Below, piece by piece: positions 47,437 through 60,598 of a stretch of 64,000 nucleotides of DNA. Below the pieces are notes generated by a model. That model had not been told where the DNA came from and searched no databases. It saw only the letters and a program-made list of their open reading frames with translations. This stretch comes from Sacculina carcini. Lineage: Eukaryota > Arthropoda > Thecostraca > Sacculinidae. A program made the position numbers and the translations under genes. The stretch is taken from NCBI GenBank assembly GCA_916048095.2, contig OU696576.1, positions 8,509,988 through 8,573,987 of the forward strand, in the 5' to 3' direction. Position 1 is the first letter of the stretch; each line of letters begins with the position of its first letter.

Positions 47437-49818
47437 TGCGCTCAGCTATGCGTCCAGATCAAACAACCTATACGTCAGCCACGGCGGGTACACAGTAGTA
47501 ATCCAAGTGATATTGATGCAAATCTTGTGTATTTCAGAGACGATACAGCCGACAACAAGAGCAGGCGTTAGGTGAACTTTTGCAGCGTCAATCAAAAATT
47601 AAATTGTATAATTAAACGGCAGCTCAGTGTTATGAAATCGTTCTATAATGAAGCCACCAACGCAGATATAGGACAACGCTTAATAAGACCCCCGATAATC
47701 ATTCAAACTTGGATTAAATTCACCATCAGACCAACGTCACCTTCAATTGAGTCTCCAGTGAGAGGGTCGTGAAAACATTCGAACTATAAGATGCATGGGG
47801 ATAATGAAATGTCCACAAGTGGTCATTCGTGTGAGAAGACATCATACCACAACCCCTTATTTCGACACAATAGAGGAAAACGTGTGAAAAATCATCAATG
47901 AGGCCAGCAAGGACAACTTCCAAAAAACGTTTCCTCCAAATAACGCTAACGCTAGAAAACCTCAGTTGTGGAATGAAATTACCACAAAAAAGCAAAATTA
48001 CATTATACATATATCCACAACATCTCACCTATAATCAGTTTATTTAAATTACATGCAAGACCATGCAATCGCAAAGCAAAAATATAAAACTCACCGAAAA
48101 CGCCAGCAAGCATATCTGAAGATTCCGCTAAAACATCAAGTTCTCTTGATTACGCAATGCTCAAGAAGTTTATAAATATGGGCACCCACACTTGCCATAT
48201 ATAATAAACAAACTTTTTTTACGTGTTAAAACCTTATTACTTTGTAGTAAACGGATTTTTTCAATTGTGCATGCACATTTTTCTCATGAAATCAATCCAA
48301 ATATGTCCTTGACCAAATAACTTCATATTAATAAAATATATAATATTTAACATATTACACGTTTAGTTAAACGAGTTTAAATAATCACATTCCATACATC
48401 TCTTCTCAAATTCGCTTTGGTATATTTCAAATTTATGGTTTTTGTTGATGAGATAATTGAAAATTGAATTTTCATCCTTCTTGCATATATACAGTTATAA
48501 ATATATGTATGTATATATCTATATTCTTATATATTAAATATATAAAATATGTTCTATGTATAAATAAATATATTTAATTGCAATATATTAAATATATCTA
48601 TATATATTCTTCTGTCTTTGTTTGGTTTCATTCATATCGAAAAATACCAATGTTAAGAATATTTCAAGTAAAATATTAAATATTTCTGTTTTTTCCAAAT
48701 AAATATCTTATGGAAATTATATCTAAAGACAGCATATTTCATCGGCAAATCTGTGAAAGTCAAATTTATCAAAGTACAACTTGGCAAATGGTGTTCTATA
48801 TTGACGTTTCTTTAATTTAGTTTAACTCAGTTTAATTAGAACAATATACAGAAAATGCCGACTCTCTTTTTTGCAGATAACTTCTGCTATTGATCGTACG
48901 TTTGTTTGTTAATTAAGCATATTTGCCGGATTATTTGCATAGCATCTAAGCACCTAGCTAGGCGGAAAAAAATTTATCAAAGTTAGTAAGAAAAATGCTT
49001 ACTCTCAAACGCAATCAACATACTATTCCGTGTCAATGGAATGCTGCCATTTGAACTACGTATCGTGATTATGCCTGAAGCTATGTGCTAAATTGACATA
49101 CATCTACGTACACACACACACACAAACATATTGACACAAATGTGTGCTAATGCAATTGTGCTGTATTTAGTCTAAAACAATATGAATCAATATGGTGATG
49201 TTGACGGGATATTGGTGCACTCAAACACCATTGGTTTAGCTATTAGAGAGGAAACCAAGCAGTAAATACACGAGACTTCAGCGAAATAATTGCAATTTTG
49301 CTTTTGTATGTGCACTTAATGTTTCTAAACCACTATTTAAATTTGTATATAAAAATACTTTAGAACAGAATTTGAATATATTTCCTAAAATTGTGGTGTA
49401 GCAATACGTGCAATCTAAGACCGTTTTCATCTCGACAAAGCATATATTTTTCTTGCTATCTGACAACATTTCTGTGTGTGTGTGTATTTGATTAATAGTG
49501 CTGGAAGTCGCAGAGTATCTGATATACACTCGCTACATTGTTCCCGGATGCACCTTGCCAACATGCATGCATACCGGCTGCAAAATCGAAAAAACATCGA
49601 GATCGCTTCATGCCTCAGGTTTATTTCCGGCTCGCCTGTGAATCTGCACGTGCACGCTAGCACTGTCTGCATTGACCCCCTCCCCCCCCATTCACCCGTT
49701 GCAATGTTGATCAATTGATCAATGCTTCAAGGAGTAGAATGTCATACGGTCGCTGAACTATAGGATTCCGTTTTAATGCAAGTTCCAGTGTGGTTTTATA
49801 TTCTAAAATTATAGCTCT

Positions 49819-49850
<32 letters not shown>
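47437..49850. other. AT-rich intergenic DNA
   Basis: The first 100 bp upstream of the WDR76 ATG are its presumed promoter/5' UTR. The rest is AT-rich with runs of TATA and no supported gene; longest frames are without likeness. Confidence 0.5.
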
Positions 49851-49888
49851 AGTGTCCATGTCTCTGTGTTTGTGTGTGTCTGTGTGTG

Positions 49889-49890
<2 letters not shown>

Positions 49891-49949
<59 letters not shown>

Positions 49950-50411
49950 CTTAATGATCAAGATGCATGGAGATTGCAGTCCTTTAATTTATAGCGTTCG
50001 CGCTCTTCCAAATCCACCTTGATAATTGATTTTAGTGAATAATAATTCGAATATTAATTTACGGTTGCGAGAATTAATTTTACCGTAATTATCCAATTTG
50101 AACAAAACTCATTAATCAACCAATCTTGCCACTTCGAATGAAAATAAGTATAACAAATAAAGAATATATTTGAAATCTGTCACAAACGACAGCATAAAAC
50201 ACGTTATCATTTCAAAAAAATTATCACTTCATTCTCGGCTTCAATCGATATGAAAATATATTCTAAATGAACTTTTCTGGAAAAAAAACAGTTGTGCGAA
50301 GTACACACATTAATTTCACGAAAGCCCAAATGAATCATTTCAACTATATATGCCAGTTTTAGTGTGTGTCCATGTCTGTATGTGTGTGTATGTGTGTACA
50401 TGTCTGTGTGT

Positions 50412-50463
<52 letters not shown>

Positions 50464-50586
50464 TGGTTGGTATGTAATGTGCACTGGACGTCACCCTAAT
50501 CTCGCACGTGCATGACACGCGAGGTATCCTTCGTTGATTCTGCCTTCAGTCTAGTCTGTGCTTTGTAAGCCTCTCTCTATCTGATT

Positions 50587-50625
<39 letters not shown>
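49891..50625 (+). repeat. Cluster of (TG)n microsatellites
   Basis: TG runs at about 49.84-49.95, 50.36-50.46 and 50.59-50.62 kb, with repeat family D at 49.95-50.03 kb between them. Confidence 0.85.
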
Positions 50626-50627
<2 letters not shown>

Positions 50628-50784
50628 GTGTCACTTAGCACACGAGTGTGGTGCACTTACATCACGTTCATATCACTTTCCGTCGAGTGACTGCCGAAAG
50701 TGTGAAATTACAAAGTATCGTCGACGATTTTCAGGTGAGTTTTGGTTTGTGTGAGATGAATCGGCCGATCAAACGCACCTTATG

Positions 50785-50985
50785 AGAGGTTAATGGGTCC
50801 ATAACCTTTTTCCTCTCTGATTCCCCACTTCTTCTCATGTGAGTCAACTCTTCTATTTCTACAACAACGCCAAGAAATTCAATAAATTGATTCGTATTAC
50901 TCAATTAAGTGTCACGAAATGACTATATAAACGAAAATAGACGAATTCCGATTTATATAAAAAACACACACACATATTTGTACAT
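50785..50985 (+). repeat. Dispersed repeat family C, copy 2
   Basis: Same order of words as the copy at 6.76 kb: CATAACCTTTTTCCTCTCTG, ACAACAACGCCAAGAAATTC, GTGTCACGAAATGAC and AAAAAACACACACAC. Confidence 0.6.
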
Positions 50986-51222
50986 ATCTCAGATGTTTAA
51001 CTTCACATTTGGCAGCCCGTCCATTCCCCCAGCAGTGGGGAATTCCCATGTCCCCACGTCTCTGCAACGCCAGGGATAATTCAGTGTGGAAACAGAACGG
51101 AACAGGCGAAATAATTCATCAGTTGAACTCAGCGATAATTACTCAACTATCACAGCTTTAAAAAAACGTATAATCTGATATTTCATTCGCAAATATGTCA
51201 TCTATGTGAAGATTCGTTTTGT

Positions 51223-51678
51223 TGGACTCGGTGGTGTAGTGGTAGCACATCCGCCTCACAAGCGGGAGGTGCGTGTTTGAAACCCGGCGGAGGAGAATTA
51301 CTTTGGGCGAATTCGTTGATCCAACAGTCCCTGTCAACCCAAAAATGAATGGTACCAGATATCAGTCTTGAGTTGTGCCATGCATTCTGGGGAAGTGACC
51401 CTATATAATATGTGTTTCGTCCTTGTGGCGCCATAGCGTGGAGAGGGTCGGTTCTGCGGTGGCAGCGAGCTGCACGGGACACACCTGTGTGTGTTCATAA
51501 GCTTCGACTTCTTCCCGTGTAGCAGCTGTCACTTGAGACCTTCAGCATTTAAGTTGGAATCATTTGATTCACTTTTCTGAGGCGTTTTAGCTCGCCACGG
51601 AGCGACACCAGTTAAGAACGCGAGTGCTTTGGACCGATTGTATTTACACGCGTAGACACAACACGACAGCACGACCAG
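51223..51678 (+). mobile_element. SINE family A, extended subfamily, full-length copy
   Basis: tRNA-like head GGTGGTGTAGTGGTAGCAC, anticodon stem-loop CCGC-CTCACAA-GCGG giving anticodon CAC (Val), GGCGGAGGAGAATT, common body, and the same 140-bp 3' extension as at 37.3 kb, followed by GACAGCACGACC. It is the only copy here with both intact head and extension. Confidence 0.9.
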
Positions 51679-51704
51679 GATACACACGTAAAAACCAGCC
51701 AACA

Positions 51705-51748
<44 letters not shown>

Positions 51749-52906
51749 GTCCAACAATACATACACGATGAAGCGAACAAACATGACACACATACATACA
51801 AATACGAATAGGCGTGCATTGATATTTGGCTAGGCGTAATTCCACGTAGCACTCCACGTCTCATTTTTATTTTATTGTTTTTTATTCCCTTCCGGCATAT
51901 ATATTTATTGATGATTAACTTAGCTTTGAGTCAAATGTATATCAATTCATCAATTAACTCACAATAATGAGGATTGTCATATTTAGATTGACAATATTTA
52001 CTTTGAACCAGGGGTTTTAACCGGTGGTGCCAGATTAGCTCCTGAGGGGTACGATGATTCCTGTGAAAAAATTAAAAACAATATATTTGCTCCTATCTAT
52101 GCTTTATATTTGTCCTGGAAATAACTTTTTGCTTAATCCTCTCACATGAACTTTAGACTGCATTAATGATTATTGAATATAAACAGTTTTGTTATTACGT
52201 CGTATGTATTTTAATAGTTTTCATCATAGCTACCAATAATACAGAATAATGCGATAACTGACTGCTGATTCGAAAATAAGGTGCAAACACTGAACAAGTC
52301 CAACAAACACTGCTATAAACCATGGGCGTAGATTTGTGTCGAGGCTCGGGGGGATGACAGCCATCATCGATTAGTGTTCAAAGATGGCTCAGTTGGTCAA
52401 TCGCATGAGACCCTCAACCATTTTATGCCTAGTCAAGTACAACACACATACCTCAATGGAAAGTATATCACATATAGTTGCATACACACATTTGTCGTGT
52501 ATTGTTACTTTTTGCTATGCTTATTTTGATAACCATATACTGACAATGTAGGTAACAATATACTTTTTCCAACTGAACTCAGCAGGATTCTCGGGGAGTA
52601 AAATTGCATATTTATACCCCCAGCCTATTTGTCGTGGGGTAATATATACCACCATATCCCCAGGATCTACTCACAAGCTTCAAACGACACGTTCAGCTAT
52701 TTGTTGCTGTTTAATTTCTGATTTCTCACTGGCATCACTGCTTTGTCACCGCTCACTTGTCGACCGACTGTAAATTGTAACTGCGACACTGCTATACTAT
52801 AGTGTTGCCAGGTTTATCAGCTCCAGAAAAAAAATCCCACAAACTTTGCAGCCCGTCTGCAGACGATAACAGTGCTTGATGCTTGCACTCAGCAGCAAGC
52901 CTTCGC

Positions 52907-52962
<56 letters not shown>

Positions 52963-53799
52963 GTGTGTGTATGTGTTTCTGTTTGTGTTTGTCTGTGTAT
53001 GTGTGCAGTGGCGGATATTTGGAGCTTGGCGCCAGAGCAGTTGAAAGTGCGCCGTGTTGGTAAATTAATTCAAAATAAAATTGAATACATAAATATAATT
53101 ATTAATAATTAATTATAAAAAATCATGAGAACTAAAATAAATGTAAAAATGTATCATAAATAACCACTATAAATTGAAACAAAGTGTAGAATCAAATGGT
53201 ACGGATGCCATTTGCATAGCAAGCACAGTTTAAATTCCGCTATGCTACAATATTACATGACTGCTTTGCTAAGGCTTCCGTTAAAGTGACCTTCACTATA
53301 CAAGCGGTGATGTGTACGAGCTGCGTGTGCATTTGAGTTGTGCTAACTTCACACCAAAATCGTTCAAACTTGACACCAAATATGAGAATTGGTAGAATAT
53401 GCGAGAATAGAGGAGATAAAAATGAAATTAAAATTGTTTTTGAAGATTTAAAAGAAATCAATTCCAAAACACCAAAGTGTGAACGCAAACGTTTGCAGAC
53501 ACCATTAAAACAAACATAAACGCAAAACCCCACTAAAACATAAATATATTCCCCACTCATACATTCCACCCTGTACTATCATGGCAGAGGCGAAATGGAG
53601 TGCATAGCATCCATCTCTGTGTGTTGGCGTGTCTATGACGTGGCTGTGTCCTGTCGTCTTGTCAAGCAGACATCACAACTCGTGCTTCCTATCACGCACG
53701 TACCGCTCCAACACGGATTGAGTCATTTAGAAGTTTGCACGCCACCCGTGCGTCATATGCCACCGCGATAAGCCCAAAACCCTAGGAGACAAATCGCAC

Positions 53800-53898
53800 A
53801 CGCTCACACACACACACACACTCACACACACGCTCACACACACACACACTCACACTCACACACACACGCTCACACACGGATACACTCACACGCTCACA

Positions 53899-53997
<99 letters not shown>

Positions 53998-54000
53998 ACA
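53800..54000. repeat. (CA)n microsatellite with CT interruptions
   Basis: About 200 bp of CACA interrupted by CACACT and CGCTCACA units at the left, pure (CA)n at the right. Confidence 0.95.
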
Positions 54001-54705
54001 TTGATCATTGAATGACAAAAAACAAATTCAAAATGGAAATAATTTCAAATTGTCAACGTCCAAATGGTCCAATTACAAGCAGCTTATATGAAGAAGAGCT
54101 GAAATAGATGGCCAAAAATACAGTTACAGTTGAATACAAAAATACAGTATCAGACAGAATTATCAATCAGTAGAGAATTCATCTATTCAAGGAGCATTAA
54201 GATAAATGGAAGGCAGTACACACACGAGTGTCCAAGTCATGACTGTGAAGTTCAACTAGCTGAAAGCAGCTTGGTGAGAATACACGCGCACACACACACA
54301 TACAAACATGCACATACACGTACGAGTACACGATGCACATACACGTACAAGCACATACTCGTACACACACACACACACGACTTCAGATTTCTTGCAGTCT
54401 ATTCGCGCCGCTGTCCTCGTGTTTTTGGTGAGCAAAATTCTCCAAAACCTGCACGTGCACACACACACACACACACACAAACACAAACACACACACAAAC
54501 ACACACATACACATAGACACGTTAACAGTGCGAAATATCGTGTTCACATATGTAGACTGTGTGTAAGCCGTAACAAAACGAGTAAGTTTTGTTTCTGAAA
54601 AAAACATTTATTTGCTTTTTCGTCTAATTTTATGTTTTATCATGTATATTGGGTTGTTTTTGTTACATGCAAGAATCGACACGATTGTAAAACATCCGAG
54701 GCACT

Positions 54706-54709
<4 letters not shown>

Positions 54710-54768
<59 letters not shown>
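54710..54768 (+). repeat. (TG)n microsatellite
   Basis: About 28 perfect TG units. Confidence 0.95.
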
Positions 54769-54771
<3 letters not shown>

Positions 54772-56013
54772 AATGCTGTCTTGGTTTTGAGAGAGAAACA
54801 AGCTGGCATTCGCATCATTAAGTGTGTCAGTGTTTTTAATTTCACTACAGGAAATTTAATACACTGCCGTTCTTTTGTTAGAATTTGTGCTCTTTTCTTT
54901 CGTGCTGTCACAGATCATTGGAGAATTGACGTAAACGGCTGTTATTGTGGAGACCACTTCAGGGATCACGTCCGAGGATGCGACCTTCTGCGGTGTCAAC
55001 TAGGGTCAACGACCTGACCTCGTGTCGTACTTGCAACTGGAGGCGTGGCAGGTCATTACGGCTGAACCAGGTGTGACCCGCTTGTGCCTGAGGCAATTCA
55101 CACGTATTTCAATGCTAATCAACTCAGCTAAAGTTATTTCATTTAGTTTTGCCAAGCCGGTGGCGGAAGATTTGTCGATCATGGATTCCAGTCTCCACGT
55201 GTTGGATCTCAGAGTAGCTAATTAAGTGGGTCCCTATAATAAATTGCGCGAGGAATAGCAAAGTGTGGTGTATTATAATTTTTCAAAAATAACAATGGTA
55301 ATTGTTTGCTATTCGCATTCAGACAAAATATCTAAATTATTATACATAAAAATAATGGATGAAAATTGTAACTAAACACTGGAGAAATTAAGCCATACGT
55401 AGAAATTGATTATAAAAAATACATTTCTGTTTTTGTTCTTGTTTTTCGCTTTTCATCTCGTGTTTTAGGGCATATTTAAAACAAGCGTTGCTCAGTTATT
55501 GCATATCAGGCGAGACTCAAATGCACCCCGGCACGCAAAGCTACAGTTAATTGCATTCCGACACTGTTTTTCCGTTTGACAATGAATTATTCACCAATGA
55601 GCGCAAATTATCAAAGTTTGCCACATTGCTGTGACACGTGGCGATTTTTGCCAGAGCTGTTTATCGCTCGCAGTCGGCTTTGTGCTGTTCGTAAAGTTTG
55701 AATTGTCAAATTGCAATTAATTCTATGCAATTTCAGTCAGGGACACCGTCCTGTGGTTAATCTATTTCGACATGACATTTTTCACCTTACGCAACAAATC
55801 GAACCTCCAATAATGTCCATGTAAATTTATTAAAACCAGCAAGATGTTATTTTGAGATAAAAATTGTTTTATTCAGCTATACAACTTATTTATTGGATAT
55901 ATTTTATATGCTATAGTATATTATTGTCTGGTAATGTATACACGCTCATGGTATTCTATGAATTTGTAGTGTTTTTGCAATGTTTTATTCTGTGTTTTGT
56001 TGATGTTTGACAG

Positions 56014-56841
56014 AGAGGCCTGATGATTGGTTTTCTGGCAGTCATCATGTTGAACGGTTTGATGATTGTCAACATCAATATGTCCAATCAGCCAGTTCAA
56101 TTCCACCTGGCAGCATTGTCTCACGACGGTCAGTGATGCCACGCACGAGTTTCACAGAAAAATACATCGGCGAAATTCACTCATACCAATAAATAATTGA
56201 ATAAAATAAAACAATAAAATGCATTGTTTCAGATATTTTAACTGCCGAATCTTAAGTTTTCGTATTTTACCTTTGAAAATCTCAAAAACTTTGAATGATA
56301 AATTTCGCTTAAATTACACACCTCTTCATGTAGAATATTGAAACGGAATTCATGAAACTGTTCATTAATTACGAGTGTCAGCGTCTGAGAACAAAGTGAC
56401 CAAAAAACCGGCGCGTTTTAATTAGCCATTTCACTATTCTGCGTTTTTTCCAGCTGAGCCCCTTGGAGCGCATATAAATAATTAACCGCAGCCCAGTTTT
56501 GCATTATTATGACACAATTCGAGTGGCGTGCTGTGCCAACCAACTTCTAACATTTCACACGACTAAACTTGCGTTCGTGTCTTATTTCATCTGTACTCAC
56601 GCACCCATACACACACACACACACTGACACACACACACACACACACACACACTGACACACTCACACGCACGCACACGTACACATTCGTCTAATGTAAAAT
56701 GCATGTGTCAGTAGGACTTCATCACTGCATACACTTGACAACACGCAAACGCTAATGTCATACTCTTCCTCCCTTTCTCTTCGTCTTTGTGGCTCCTTCT
56801 GTTGTTTTGATGACACATTTGTGTGTGTGTATGTGTGTGTG

Positions 56842-56876
<35 letters not shown>

Positions 56877-59800
56877 AAGTGTGTGTGTATGTTCACTGGG
56901 CGTTTGAGTGTCAGCGTGTTTGTGTCCTTTGAACAAGTATCATTTGAACAAGTATATAAACACACGAACATCGAATAGAAAGCACAAGCACAGTTGCAAA
57001 ACATATGTTCAGGGTGTAAGCATAATATTGCTGTCTCAACCACTGGGCTTAACTTCAACAAAATTTCAAATCCATACAACGAGGAAAAGTAGCCAAAAAT
57101 ACCCCAAACAATGTTAATTGCAATTTGTGTTGATAATTACAGATGAATATACATCAAAATTAAAATTAATAATAGGAGGATGAGTCCATTATTTGTTCCC
57201 ATTATTCTCAGAGGCCGAATATTTCCTATATGTATGTGCGATATAATTTTGTTACTTATACTGTGCCATACGTTCGCTCCTGATTGGGTTGCATATATTT
57301 TGCTGGGAATATATGAAAAAATCCTCATAATTTCCTCTAATTTCCTCATGTGTTTTATTTGCGTATTGATTAGGTGAGTATTTACTGTGGAATGCATAGA
57401 AACGACATGTGTATGCTTATAGACGTTATGAACGTCACGTGACACACACACACACATGTGTGTGTGTGTGTGTGTGTGCGTGTGTGTACGGTAGAGGCAT
57501 GCTTATATGTGGTACACGCGCAAATACACACACGCATTCACACAAATATGAATGTCATTATGAGCTTCATGATGAAACAAAGACCTCAAAGGATCAATGA
57601 AAAATCACAACAGCAAAAGAAAACACATCTGAAAATTGCTGTTTGTTCAAATAATTTTTTATCAAATATAATTTGCGTCAAATATAGCAATATACCTTTT
57701 TGCTCAAGTGATGTGATGAATGTACTCTGAAAGATTGCATAATTCTTCATGAAAGTATTCTCTTCTAACTTCTCAACAATAAAAGACACAAACACATACG
57801 TACACACACACACACACTCACACACAAAGGTACACACGGACACACACGCACATACACAGATATGACACAGATATAGGCGTATTGTGTTGTATATGCTCTT
57901 GTGCATTATAGTCTATAGTGAACAGCTCATCATATATACACACACACACACACACACGGAGAGACAGCCCGATAGGCATATGATTGGACATCTTAGTCAG
58001 CATAGCATATTGTGCTGAGAGGCCTATTTGACACTGAGCAGAGGCGTGATCAGACTTCTTACTTCTTACTTAATGTTCTGAGGACGTTCTGTTGTAGTTC
58101 CACGCTCCACACGTCAATCCCACGATCATTTCATGAGCATGAATATTGTATGTTGATCACTAGATTGGAGGGATCATACATGACTTGTTGAATAAACACG
58201 TTTTCCGATTTTTTTTTCGCCAATTCACGTTTGGTGACATCCTAACTGTCATGGGCAGCATGTTGAAAGTTTGTGGTGCACTCATGTCGAAGGCTGTTTT
58301 TCCATGTTATTTGCAATATCGCTGTTCACCTAGTCGGTGATATTATTCACCAATTATTCAAAGAACTAAATCTGTATTGATTTGAAAAAATTGCCAAACA
58401 TATCTTTGGCATATACTGGATGACTTTTCGAATTTCAAAGCTTGATACATTGTTCAAACTCTATTCGAGCTTTCACCGGAAGCCAGTGCAGTTTTATAAC
58501 CAGAACAGGTGTGATCAGGTTATCTCTTAATTTTGTGTGTGGTCAGATGTGAAATATTGGCAGGTGTAAATCCCCCTTTCGCGTGTGAATCATCTCGCAT
58601 CACAGCGGCGATATCTTTACAGCAAATCTCCTTATTATTTATTATTATTATTATTAATTACAGGCAAATCCAGTAGCATGTGAAGAGTGCAAGCACTATT
58701 ACCACCCTAAGGTGGCCCCATGTACCGGAAGCGCCCAAAAGATTCAGAGAGAAAAAGAGTTCGAAAAGAAAAAAGTCTAGAAAGAGAGTTGGAAAGAAAA
58801 TAATAAATCAATAACAATAAATAATAAACCATCATCCGATAACAATACATAATGTCACTCCGCCCACGTTCCGCAATAAATAATAACAATCAACAATAAA
58901 TATGTGATTAAGTAAATAACAGCCATCAATAAATAAGAATAAATATTAATAAATAAGTAATAAATAACAATCAAGAACAATAAATATGATTCAATAAGAA
59001 ACATCCAACAATAAATATAAATATGATTCAATAAGTAACAAAAACACAAATAAATATGATTCAAAATATGATTCACAAATATGATTCATTCTCCAAGAGG
59101 CAACAAAATAATAAATTCCTGCCGTCTGACTGAATATACAGGGTCGCCCGGATATATGAGCGTTGTCGGTAGTGAAGTAAAAATATATTTATCCGCGGAA
59201 AATTACACATAAAGTATAGAAGACTGGCCCGAAGAAATACTCTCTTATAACCGGGGTTATCATATATCCGGGTCTCGTATATGCCGGATACATAGTATAA
59301 TAGACTAGATATAAGGTTCTGGGTATCAGGTAGTATTTTAGCTTAGTGTTTCGATCTCATCCACGCCTTTTTTCGTTGGGCTCCTGTGCTTGGTTGCGTG
59401 TGTGTATGTATATGTGTGTGTGTGTGTGTGTGTATGTATATGTGTGTGTGTTCTTTTGAGGAATTTCAGACGACAATTCGTCCAGGCGTGCCGTCAACTC
59501 GTCTAGCATTGCCTATATGATTCCTCTGACAAGTGAGCCACGAGCAAAAACAACGACATCGACGACGCGTGCGACATCAGTATCATCTAACGTCGACGCC
59601 GATGACGTTGGCTTCGTCGTTGCCGACGTTGTCTCCAGCGAGCAAGCAGCAATTGTGACGATTGGCGGAGTAATAACAATAACAACAACAACAAATAATA
59701 TCAACAATATTACAATACCAGAAGTATTAAAACAAATTATTATATTACAATAAATAAATATAATTAATACTTCATTCAGATAAAAAAACAAATATCTCCA

Positions 59801-60561
59801 AATGCAATGAAAATTTAAACAGGTGGAAGTTTTTAATACAAAAAATAAATAATGAAAATTTCTGGTGGTTAGAGGAATAAAATTGAAGATATGTACAGGC
59901 GGTGAATGCGACTCTCCGAGGAAAAGAGCGAGGAATACACGTGGTTTCCATTAACCAGCACTCCGGAACTGTGATGGCCATAAGAGTTTTCGACACGTTC
60001 TCGGAACGAGAGGACGCTGCCATGATGCTTTTCCTGAACATGTTGCCTGTCGGGCGATACATCGTCTTCAGCGTCAAGGTGGGTGGGGAGAAATATTGGA
60101 ACATCAAAGTGAAGACTGGAACGTACAGGTTCAAGAATAGGATATTAACTCAGGAACAGAGGACAGGTTCAGGGATAAGATACAGGTTCAGGAACAAGGG
60201 CAGGTTCAGGTTGATGGACAACTCAGGAACAAGGGCAGGTTCGAGTTAGAGGGCAACTTCAGGAACAAGGGCAGGTTCAGGTTGGAGAACAACTTCAGGA
60301 ACAACGGTAGGTTCAGGTTGAAGGATAAATTCAGGAACAAGGGCAGGTTCAGGTTGGAGGGCAACTACAGGAACAATATTGTAGTTCAGGAACAAGACAC
60401 TAATTCAGGAACAAGGTACAGATGCAGGTAAGCTTCAGGAATAGGGTACATATGCAGGTAAGCTTCATGAACAAGGTACAGGTTCCAGAACAAAATACTG
60501 ATTCAGGAACGAGTTATGCGTGTGTGAATAACTGACTATCACTTACGGATGACTCAATTGA

Positions 60562-60598
<37 letters not shown>

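Larger units (their letters stand above)
51680..56013. other. Intergenic/5' region of POMGNT1, repeat-rich
   Basis: No supported gene. Contains (CA)n at 51.71-51.75 and 53.80-54.00 kb, (TG)n at 52.91-52.96 and 54.71-54.77 kb, and transposon-like starts CAGGGGTTTTAACCGGTGG (52009) and CAGTGGCGGATATTTGG (53007) without found partners. A 67-codon open frame at 55022-55225 has no family likeness. POMGNT1 first exon(s) should lie here or further upstream but were not identified. Confidence 0.5.
56129..59469 (+). other. Long intron of POMGNT1 (if the anchor exon is right)
   Basis: 3.3 kb, GTCAGT...ATTTCAG. Holds (TG)n/(CA)n runs (56.6, 56.8, 57.45, 57.8, 57.94, 59.4 kb), a reverse LINE fragment (58.15-58.52 kb) and the second long family B copy. 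Confidence 0.6.

Noticed and set aside
47780-48030. Further LINE end (LWNEIT-like words)
   Set aside because: The match is limited to a few residues and the rest does not fit the C-terminal pattern.
53575-53605. Short ATG frame (MAEAKWSA) as POMGNT1 N-terminus
   Set aside because: It stops after eight codons and no donor precedes the stop.
55022-55225. 67-codon open frame as POMGNT1 first exon or a small gene
   Set aside because: No membrane segment, no conservation and no suitable donor in phase with the exon at 56014.
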